From positions 62,001 through 126,000 of the forward strand of contig JAKALA010000004.1 in assembly GCA_021813325.1 (NCBI GenBank): DNA of 64,000 bases, given 5' to 3'. The position numbers and the translations under genes were made by a program. The notes below the pieces were generated by a model that was not told the DNA's origin, did no database searches, and saw nothing but the letters and a program-made list of their open reading frames with translations. This DNA comes from a bacterium (GTDB lineage Bacteria > Verrucomicrobiota > Verrucomicrobiia > Limisphaerales > UBA11358). Positions 57,195 to 64,000 of this stretch are shown piece by piece (the first letter of the stretch is position 1; each line of letters starts with the position of its first letter).

Positions 57195-57910
57195 TTATGG
57201 TTGAGGCAGCACAGAATTCAGTTCAGGAAACCGGCCCCGGCGTGGAGAAAAGCCGCATTTATATCGTGGACGATCACGCGATGTTTCGCGAAGGATTGCG
57301 TCAGTTGATTGAACGCGAGCCGGGTCTGACGGTTTGCGGCGACGCCGCGACGGCGGGCGAGGCCATGGCCGGCATTCGGGCGTCCAATCCCAATGTGGTG
57401 CTTGTGGATATTTCACTGGCCGGGGTCAGCGGATTGGACTTGATCAAAGAAATCCGCGCCGAATTTGATGATTTGCCGGTGCTGGTGGTTTCCATGCATG
57501 ACGAATCGCTTTACGCCGAGCGGGCGTTGCGCGCCGGCGCCATGGGCTATGTCATGAAGCATGAACCGGCCAAAACCGTTCGGGCGGCCATTCGCAAAGT
57601 GCTGGGCGGCGATCTTTATCTGAGCGAAAAAATGTCGGCGGGCATGCTCAACCGCCTGATGCGCGGCGAAACGCACCCGCCCAAATCGCCCTTGGAAACC
57701 CTGAGCGATCGTGAACTTGAAGTGTTTCGGATGCTGGGGCAGGGCAAGTCCTCCCGTCAAATCGCCGAGGAGCTGACCCTGACCATCGCCACCATCAATT
57801 CATTCCGGAACCGGATCAAGGAGAAGCTGCAACTCAAGAATTCCACGGAATTGCTCCTGCATGCGGCGGAATGGGTGCGCGATGGCGATTCCTCCATCGG
57901 CAAGCCATGA
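57191..57910 (+). CDS. LuxR/NarL-family response regulator
   Basis: The 239-residue protein has a receiver domain (about 22-140; IYIVDDHAMFREGLRQLIE, phospho-acceptor D73 in VVLVDISLAGVSGLDL, lysine in GYVMKHEPAKT) and a C-terminal LuxR-type helix-turn-helix (about 165-225; LETLSDRELEVFRMLGQGKS, RQIAEELTLTIATINSFRNR). It is the partner of the overlapping kinase gene (ATGA junction). The N-terminal 20 residues before the receiver domain are extra and may reflect a later true start. Target genes are unknown; the adjacent surface-protein genes are candidates. Confidence 0.94.
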   Translation: MIMVEAAQNSVQETGPGVEKSRIYIVDDHAMFREGLRQLIEREPGLTVCGDAATAGEAMAGIRASNPNVVLVDISLAGVSGLDLIKEIRAEFDDLPVLVVSMHDESLYAERALRAGAMGYVMKHEPAKTVRAAIRKVLGGDLYLSEKMSAGMLNRLMRGETHPPKSPLETLSDRELEVFRMLGQGKSSRQIAEELTLTIATINSFRNRIKEKLQLKNSTELLLHAAEWVRDGDSSIGKP

Positions 57911-58020
57911 AATCAAAGGTTGGGTTGGTGTGGGTATAAAACTGCCGTTGGCTCGACTCATTCTTGCCACCGTGTTTCCCCTGGCGAGCAAGCTGCAATG
58001 CCGCCTTCAGTCAGCCCGGA

Positions 58021-58257
58021 TCATTCGTTGATGCCCCAGCGAATTTGCCCCGTCTTTTCCATGATGTCTCGCAACACGGTGGTCACAGCCGTGGCGCGAT
58101 TGGTAAACTCCTGCGAATCCGTGCTGGCTTCGACGTTTTGATCGCTGACCGAATAAAATTCGGTTACGAACAAAGCCTGCACCGGCGGCGGCGGTGCCGG
58201 TTTTGGCTGACTTTGAACATGTGCGTGCGGGTTCATAAACGGTTCGTTGGATTCCAA
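58021..58257 (-). CDS. Small protein of unknown function
   Basis: The 78-residue frame begins MESNEPFMNPHAHVQSQPKP, has a proline-rich stretch (KPAPPPP) and a charged C-terminal half (SQEFTNRATAVTTVLRDIME). Codon use looks like the neighbouring real genes, which supports it, but no family is recognised and no signal peptide is present. A second start at residue 8 is possible. The rest of the region 57911-58575, including about 320 bases before the next gene, shows no other credible gene. Confidence 0.45.
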   Translation of the reverse strand: MESNEPFMNPHAHVQSQPKPAPPPPVQALFVTEFYSVSDQNVEASTDSQEFTNRATAVTTVLRDIMEKTGQIRWGINE

Positions 58258-58575
58258 GGCGAACCTAGCACCGCCTGCGGATAATGCTAGGGACGAAAAT
58301 CAAGAAATTATTCACAAGCAGCCCCGGGCTTAAAATTCCCGCGTTGGACAAATATCAGGCCGGGCACATGGGAATGACTTGCCAACGCAAATGGCGTTTC
58401 GCACCGTATCCGGCAAATCATCAGAAGCTCAATGTTACGTTATAGCGCTGACATGGTGGCAACGTGTTCCCAATTGGGTTCCGGCCAAATCAATTCGATT
58501 CGATTGTTCGCGAATGTCCTGCTAACAATAAAATCCGCCATTTCATCACGCTTAAACCGGCCTGGCTGTTTGCGG

Positions 58576-61500
58576 ATGGTTGGCTGGTTTCTGACGCTGT
58601 TGACTGGAACCGTGGCTGCATCAGCAGCCGGAACCCATGGCGTTGAAGTCATTCCGTTAACCGTTCGCGGGGCGGCCGCACCGGGGTTTACCCAGGTGCC
58701 GTTGGCGCCGGCGGGCATCAAGTTTGTGAATACGATGACCAGTTTTCGCTCGATTCACACGCTCATTGCCACCGGCCTGGCGGCGGGTGATGTGGATGGC
58801 GACGGCCTGTGTGATTTGTATTTCTGCGCCAACGACGGCACCAATGTTTTGTATCGTAATCTGGGCAACTGGCGTTTCGAAGATATTACCGCCAGTGCCG
58901 GCGTGGCCTGCCTGGGCCAGCACTCGGTCGGCGCCACCTTTGCCGATGTGAATGGCGATGGCAGCCTGGATTTGATCGTGACCTCGCGCGGCGGCGGCAA
59001 CCGGCTCTTCATCAACGATGGCAAAGGCCATTTTACCGAGGATTTAACTTTCCCGCTGCGAAACTCAAAGTTTGCGAGCACTTCGATTGCCGTGGCGGAT
59101 ATCAACGGCGACGGCGCCTTGGACATCTACATCTGCGATTACAATAGCCATTCCTACATTGATGAACACATGGGCACCGATCCGGAATTGAGCCGGGAAT
59201 TGCAGAACGTTCGCGAAGGCAAACCGCTCTCACCGCAGTTTACGAATCAATTCTATCTTGATGGCGGCAATCTCAATGAAAAGGGCGATCCGGATGTTTT
59301 GCTGCTGAATGATGGTCATGGCCATTTTCAAGTGGCGGACGGTTCGTATTTCCTCATGCCGCCGGGTTCACCGCCGCCGGGTCCGTTGGATGGTTCCGGT
59401 CTGGCGGCGCAGTTTCGCGATCTCAACGGAGACGGCTTTCCCGACCTTTATGTTTGCAACGACTTCCTTACCCCGGACCGCTTCTGGTTCAACGATGGGA
59501 AAGGCCATTTCACACTGGCGTCGCCGCAGGTCTTTCAGCACATGAGTTCCAGCTCCATGCAGGTGGATGCGGCGGACATCAATCTGGACGGGAACGTGGA
59601 TTTTTTTGTCGGCGACATGCTCAGCCGGGATTATCCGCGCCGGCAACGGCAGCATGACCTTTTGAAACTCAGCAACACGCCGATCGACAACTACGCCGTT
59701 CAGCCGCAATACATGCAGAACACGCTGTTTCTCAATCGCGGCGATGGAACCTTTGCCGAAATCGCGCCGTATGCCGGGCTGACCGCCAGCGAATGGACGT
59801 GGAGCGCCATGTTCATGGACGCCGATCTGGACGGCTATCCCGACCTGATGGTTTCCTGCGGCAATCTCCAGGATCTCACCGATGCCGATGGCCAGATTGC
59901 GGGCATGTCGCGGATGCAAAGCATGGGCGATTTGCAGCAATTCCGCAGTCAGCTCCCCAAGCTCAATGAGCGCTGTCAGTTGTTCCGCAACCTCGGCAAT
60001 TTACGGTTCCGAGAAGTCGGCGAGCAATACGGCTTTCACGTGGAAAGCACGCATGGCGGCATGGCGCTGGCCGATCTGGATAATGATGGCGATCTGGACA
60101 TCGTCATCAACGTGGCCGATGGCGCCCCGGAAATTTATCGCAACGACTGCGCGGCCCCGCGCATTGCCGTGCGGCTGCGGGGGCGCGCGCCCAACACGTC
60201 TGCCATTGGCGCCAAGGTGAAACTCATCGGTCGGAAAACCCAGGAACAGGAGGTCATCGGAGGCGGGCATTATGCCGCCGGGAACGATTACACCTTAAGC
60301 TTTGCGGCCCGCGCCGACTGGGCGCCTTACACACTGCAGATCGACTGGCGCGATGGTCAGCGGACTGAACTGGCAAATGTCCAGGCCAATCAACTTTATG
60401 TGATTACGGAAACCAACACCGCGCCGGCGCCGGCGTTGGTCAAGCCGCGATGGGATCCGCTCTTTGAAGATGCCAGTGCTGTTCTCAACTACACCAACCA
60501 CGAAAGTTCCGCCGATGATTTTGAAGCCCAGCCGTTGTTACCCAAGCGTCTGAGCCGCCTGGGACCGGGTGTAACCTGGTTTGATCTGGATGGAGACGGG
60601 TTGGATGATCTGACGATCGCCGCGGCCCACGGCGGTGAAGTTGGTTTCTTCAAAAATCTGGGCAACGGACGTTTTGCTCCGTTGAATCCGCCGGACAAAC
60701 AGATTCATCCCGTGCATGACCAGACCGCCATCATCGAATACGGCTCGCCGCAAAACGGTGCTATTTTGTTTGCCGGGGTTTCCTGCTGGGACGATCCCAA
60801 CGCGCATACGATTGTGCAAATGTTAAGGCGAACGCCCGCTGGTGACTGGCAGATTGGCGGACACATTGAGCGCCCCGGCCTGATTGCCGGACCGCTGGCC
60901 ATGGCCGATGTGGACCGGAATGGCTATTTGGATTTGTTCGTTGGCGGACGCATGAAATACGCCAGTTACCCTGAGCCTGCGGACTCGATGCTGCTGATCC
61001 AAGATGCGCAGAATCGGTTTGTAAACCTGGATGTGAATGCCTGTCATTTAAATGGACTTGGCCTGGTGACTTCCGCCGTCTTCGCGGATGTAAATAATGA
61101 CGGGTTGCCGGATTTGATCGCGGCCTGCGAATGGGGGCCGATTCAACTTCTCCTCAACACCGGCCAGGGTTTTACCAATGCCACAGCCGCTTGGGGACTG
61201 GATAAATTAACCGGCTGGTGGAATGGCGTGGCCGTCGGCGATTTCGATGGCGATGGACGAATCGATTTTGTGGCCTCCAACTGGGGTGAAAACAGCAACT
61301 ACGAGGAATATTGGGGGCCAGGCCGTCCGCTCCGCATTTATTACGGCGACTTTAATGAAATGGGGCGTGTGGAGATTGTGGAAACGCACAAGGATCCGTT
61401 GACGCAAAAATGGGTGCCGGACCGGGATATGACTGCCAGCGCGGGCGCGGTGCCCTATATTCGCGGACGGATGCCGACCTACCGCGCGTTTTCCGAGGCG

Positions 61501-62217
61501 GACATCTGGCAGATTTACGGCGACAAGCTGACCAATGCCCCTTACGTGGAAGCCCGCGAACTGCGCCACCTGCTGTTTCTCAACCGTGGCGATCATTTCG
61601 AAGCCGTGCCGCTGCCCGTTGAAGCGCAGTTGGCTCCCGCCTTCGGCGTCACCGTGGCGGATTTCGATGGCGATGGCAACGATGACGTGTTTCTCGCGCA
61701 AAACTATTTTGCCTACGAGCCGGAAATGATGCGCAGCGATGCCGGCCGCGGATTGTTGTTGCTGGGCGATGGCAAAGGCGGTTTGCATCCGCTGAGTGCC
61801 GCGCAATCCGGGATTGCCATTTATGGGGAACAGCGCGGTTCCGCCTGCGCCGATTACGATGGCGACGGGCGGGTGGATCTGGTGGTGGCGCAATCAAACG
61901 ACAAAACCGTTCTGCTGCACAATCGGCGGGCACGTCCTGGGTTGCGGGTGAAGTTAATGGGTGAAATGGGAAATCCCCAGTGCATCGGTGCGGTGATCCG
62001 CGCGGTCACCAGTGCCGGTCTGGGGCGGGCGCAAGTCATTACGGCAGGCTCGGGTTACTGGTCGCAAAATTCCGCCACCATGGTCGTCACCAGCCGTTTG
62101 CCGATCACGGCCCTGAATATTCACTGGCCCAATGGTGCGATGGAAACTGTTCCGGTGGAGGCCAACGCGAAAAATGTGACGTTGCATCAGCCGGCCAAAG
62201 CTGCCCCGGCCAATTGA
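58576..62217 (+). CDS. Large secreted FG-GAP/ASPIC (CRTAC1-like) repeat protein
   Basis: The product is about 1213 residues from ATG 58576, which gives a good signal peptide (MVGWFLTLLTGTVAASAAG); the open frame extends back to 58432 without a better start. The mature protein is built of FG-GAP/VCBS-type calcium-binding repeats, recognised by many D-x-D-x-DG-x-x-D loops (DVDGDGLCDLYFC, DVNGDGSLDLIVT, DINGDGALDIYIC, DFDGDGRIDFVAS, DYDGDGRVDLVVA). Two ASPIC/UnbV domains occur, near 500-600 and at the C-terminus (NIHWPNGAMETVPV). These beta-propellers probably mediate binding outside the cell. The partner is unknown. It is convergent with a related gene, with 9 bases between the stops. Confidence 0.88.
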   Translation: MVGWFLTLLTGTVAASAAGTHGVEVIPLTVRGAAAPGFTQVPLAPAGIKFVNTMTSFRSIHTLIATGLAAGDVDGDGLCDLYFCANDGTNVLYRNLGNWRFEDITASAGVACLGQHSVGATFADVNGDGSLDLIVTSRGGGNRLFINDGKGHFTEDLTFPLRNSKFASTSIAVADINGDGALDIYICDYNSHSYIDEHMGTDPELSRELQNVREGKPLSPQFTNQFYLDGGNLNEKGDPDVLLLNDGHGHFQVADGSYFLMPPGSPPPGPLDGSGLAAQFRDLNGDGFPDLYVCNDFLTPDRFWFNDGKGHFTLASPQVFQHMSSSSMQVDAADINLDGNVDFFVGDMLSRDYPRRQRQHDLLKLSNTPIDNYAVQPQYMQNTLFLNRGDGTFAEIAPYAGLTASEWTWSAMFMDADLDGYPDLMVSCGNLQDLTDADGQIAGMSRMQSMGDLQQFRSQLPKLNERCQLFRNLGNLRFREVGEQYGFHVESTHGGMALADLDNDGDLDIVINVADGAPEIYRNDCAAPRIAVRLRGRAPNTSAIGAKVKLIGRKTQEQEVIGGGHYAAGNDYTLSFAARADWAPYTLQIDWRDGQRTELANVQANQLYVITETNTAPAPALVKPRWDPLFEDASAVLNYTNHESSADDFEAQPLLPKRLSRLGPGVTWFDLDGDGLDDLTIAAAHGGEVGFFKNLGNGRFAPLNPPDKQIHPVHDQTAIIEYGSPQNGAILFAGVSCWDDPNAHTIVQMLRRTPAGDWQIGGHIERPGLIAGPLAMADVDRNGYLDLFVGGRMKYASYPEPADSMLLIQDAQNRFVNLDVNACHLNGLGLVTSAVFADVNNDGLPDLIAACEWGPIQLLLNTGQGFTNATAAWGLDKLTGWWNGVAVGDFDGDGRIDFVASNWGENSNYEEYWGPGRPLRIYYGDFNEMGRVEIVETHKDPLTQKWVPDRDMTASAGAVPYIRGRMPTYRAFSEADIWQIYGDKLTNAPYVEARELRHLLFLNRGDHFEAVPLPVEAQLAPAFGVTVADFDGDGNDDVFLAQNYFAYEPEMMRSDAGRGLLLLGDGKGGLHPLSAAQSGIAIYGEQRGSACADYDGDGRVDLVVAQSNDKTVLLHNRRARPGLRVKLMGEMGNPQCIGAVIRAVTSAGLGRAQVITAGSGYWSQNSATMVVTSRLPITALNIHWPNGAMETVPVEANAKNVTLHQPAKAAPAN

Positions 62218-62226
62218 TTTGCCGGT

Positions 62227-64000
62227 TTATTTTGCCCGGCTCATGTCCAGCGTCAAAGGGCCAACCCAGCGGGTGTTGTATTTCTGAATCCAATCACTGG
62301 GCAGTTGCGGCGGGCGTTCCAGATGATCGTAGGCTTGATCGTCCATGCCATGAAACGGCAGGGGACCCACGCGCCAGCCTTGACCGACATGGAAGTCGGC
62401 GTCCTTGTCCCAGCCGACTGCATGCAGGAAGAAATCGCGCACAAAACCGGCCGGTTTCGGCGGCAATTTGTCGGCGGCAAAGGACAATGCCAGCTCATCG
62501 CCGCCGTTCAGTAAAACCAGCTCATCGTCAGCCTTTCGCACGAGTTCATCCACTGCGCCATACCGCGTGCACCAGCCGGAGGGCGTTCGACTCCACGGAG
62601 GATTTGCCTGAATTTTTTCGTAATCCGGCGTTAACGGCTGGCTGTCGGGCAATGGCAAAAATTCGCTGAAGCCGCGCCAGTGCAAATCCGTGTGCGCCGG
62701 CCGCAAAGTGTATTGGCGGTTTTGATCGCTGGAAACCCGTTCGCACAGTGCCGCCGAGTCCCAGTATATTTCAAAGGCGGTTGAAAGTCGCAGCCGACTT
62801 GCGCCTTCAGGCAATTTGCCGGTGAGATCCACCAGAATTGTTTTGGTTTTTCCACACGGCGCTCCCACATCCACGGCCAGTTTTTTCCAGGAACCGTCCG
62901 GCAATTCGGCTTCCAAAGTCGGGAACGGGAAAGGCAGATTGTCATCCAGCGAGGCGGCGATGTTGGCCATGCCGCCGCCAAACCGCAACCAGCCGTTCAA
63001 CACCAGAACCAGCGGTTGATGGATTGGCAGCGCGCCAAAATCCATCGTCACGGAGAACGGCTCGGCCAGCCCGCGCAATTGCGGTTCGCGTATCTTGACG
63101 GGCGAAACCATCTGCCGGTCGGTTTTGGCCAGCGCGGCGGTCACGTCCAGTCCGTCGTTGCGCGTGGCCTTTTGGAGCGTGGCAACGGTTCGCAGCGTCC
63201 AAAGTTCATGCGGTGGGAATGGTCCACCCGGATGCAACTTGCTCGTGGGATGGACGAGAGTTCCGGCCGGATGATCGACGATGACGAGCGAGGCTTCATC
63301 GAGATACAGCACTTCACGCAATTCTTCGGTGATCCGGAGTTCAAAGGATTGATTTGTGGCCGGGAAGTTTTGTTCATTCCCCAGTTCGAGATATTCCTCG
63401 GGATCGGCCTCAATGTAATGGGTTTTGCTCACAGGCAAACCAAGCGGCGAGGCGCCCAGAATGTCGGTGACGAAACGGAACTCCTTTCCATCCCAGGCGT
63501 AAAGATAAGGACACGAACCGGTGGGCAATTTCAATTCGTCAATCGGCAGCGCATTGGTCGGCACGGCGACATCCACCAGCGAGCTGGCCAGGTCAAACCA
63601 GCGCACTTTCATGGCGTCCAGCTTGTCGTGTTGGCCGGTGCCGATTTCAAAGGGCAACTGGTCCAGCGTGCGGATGGTGTGCCAGTTGCCGGCGGTCAAT
63701 TCGACGCGCACGCCGAGACAACTGGCATTGGAGCGATTGCCGGTGAGATGCAGCTTCAATTGATGATTGGCATTGGCGCCGTCGTTCCGAAGAAAACGCA
63801 AACCCGTGGGCGTGCTCAACATCAGATCGGTATCGCCGTCGTTGTCAAAATCTGCGGCGACCAGGCTGTCCACCGGGCCGGTTTGATCGAGCCCCAGCGC
63901 TGCGGTCACATCGTCAAAGCCGGCCTTGCCCAGATTGCGCCAGACGCGCAGGCCATCGCCGTAGGCCACCAGATCCAGCCAGCCGTCGTTGTCATAATCC
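62227..64000 (-). CDS. FG-GAP/ASPIC protein, partial (5' end outside window)
   Basis: About 590 residues are visible, and the frame stays open to the right edge, so the gene starts beyond the window. The visible N-terminal part ends a propeller (DYDNDGWLDLVAYGD, DFDNDGDTDLMLS) and continues into an ASPIC/UnbV domain (about 75-160, LKLHLTGNRSNASCLGVRVE). The following 430 residues are not a family I recognise; they start near PTGSCPYLYAWDGKEFRFVT, a form seen at the start of C-terminal domains of other CRTAC1-like proteins, and contain YLYAWDG- and LDDNLPFPFPTLE-type beta segments. It is probably secreted, though the signal peptide is out of view. Confidence 0.85.
   Translation of the reverse strand, partial: DYDNDGWLDLVAYGDGLRVWRNLGKAGFDDVTAALGLDQTGPVDSLVAADFDNDGDTDLMLSTPTGLRFLRNDGANANHQLKLHLTGNRSNASCLGVRVELTAGNWHTIRTLDQLPFEIGTGQHDKLDAMKVRWFDLASSLVDVAVPTNALPIDELKLPTGSCPYLYAWDGKEFRFVTDILGASPLGLPVSKTHYIEADPEEYLELGNEQNFPATNQSFELRITEELREVLYLDEASLVIVDHPAGTLVHPTSKLHPGGPFPPHELWTLRTVATLQKATRNDGLDVTAALAKTDRQMVSPVKIREPQLRGLAEPFSVTMDFGALPIHQPLVLVLNGWLRFGGGMANIAASLDDNLPFPFPTLEAELPDGSWKKLAVDVGAPCGKTKTILVDLTGKLPEGASRLRLSTAFEIYWDSAALCERVSSDQNRQYTLRPAHTDLHWRGFSEFLPLPDSQPLTPDYEKIQANPPWSRTPSGWCTRYGAVDELVRKADDELVLLNGGDELALSFAADKLPPKPAGFVRDFFLHAVGWDKDADFHVGQGWRVGPLPFHGMDDQAYDHLERPPQLPSDWIQKYNTRWVGPLTLDMSRAK

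Overview
The window is a bacterial chromosome segment, most likely from the Verrucomicrobiota (Pedosphaera/Limisphaerales-like; inference from gene content, not a database match). Support comes from the prepilin-type protein with an [20 protein letters not shown]-type N-terminus and a [15 protein letters not shown]-like C-terminal motif, the many secreted FG-GAP/ASPIC and Ig-like proteins, and the divergent EF-Tu switch I. The gene order tuf-trnW-trnS-secE-nusG-rplKAJL-rpoBC is general for bacteria. Most genes have high third-position GC, which also opens very long spurious antisense frames over topB, rpoB and rpoC.

Layout. (1) 1-3.7 kb, minus strand: a Cache/HAMP sensor kinase overlapping a hybrid response-regulator/kinase that runs off the left edge. 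(2) 3.9-8.5 kb: topoisomerase III with a long zinc-rich tail, an unknown secreted protein and a YbfF-like esterase. (3) 8.8-17.1 kb: an accessory block with a type III restriction system in the order res, DUF3800 gene, tRNA 3'-end-like fragment, mod. The mod gene is mosaic and carries two in-frame palindromic repeat insertions. A short degenerate region and a XerC/D-type recombinase follow. (4) 17.3-27.4 kb: a nine-gene operon for a membrane complex of the complex I / group 4 hydrogenase superfamily. It has a PtsN-like leader gene, two tandem paralogous antiporter-like subunits, HyfC-, HyfE- and HyfF-like subunits, a large subunit lacking the N-terminal nickel-ligand cysteines, and a ferredoxin-small-subunit fusion. 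It is best described as an energy-converting-hydrogenase-related (Ehr) complex.

(5) 27.4-40.6 kb: the transcription/translation cluster, with tRNA-Thr, EF-Tu, tRNA-Trp, tRNA-Ser, SecE, NusG, L11, L1, L10, L7/L12, RpoB and RpoC, closed by a bidirectional terminator. (6) 40.7-45.4 kb: an M16 peptidase, a frameshifted GIY-YIG gene, a RelE-like toxin and a cation-exchanger-like membrane protein. (7) 45.4-48.3 kb, minus strand: a SAM-I riboswitch with its own terminator, then a threonine-synthase-like PLP enzyme, an inserted AT-rich gene, a ThiS/MoaD-like sulfur carrier and a NIL-domain protein. I read this as a candidate sulfur-carrier-dependent homocysteine (methionine) pathway in which a threonine-synthase paralogue may be the homocysteine-forming enzyme. 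It is the most interesting locus here. (8) 48.3-64 kb: a beta-1,3-glucan (laminarin-like) unit (GH3 then GH16) divergent from an Ig/CBM-like secreted protein, a prepilin-like protein, a NarX/NarL-type two-component pair, a small unknown gene and two convergent FG-GAP/ASPIC proteins, the last running off the right edge.

The window also holds several families of short dispersed palindromic repeats, both between genes and inside mod.
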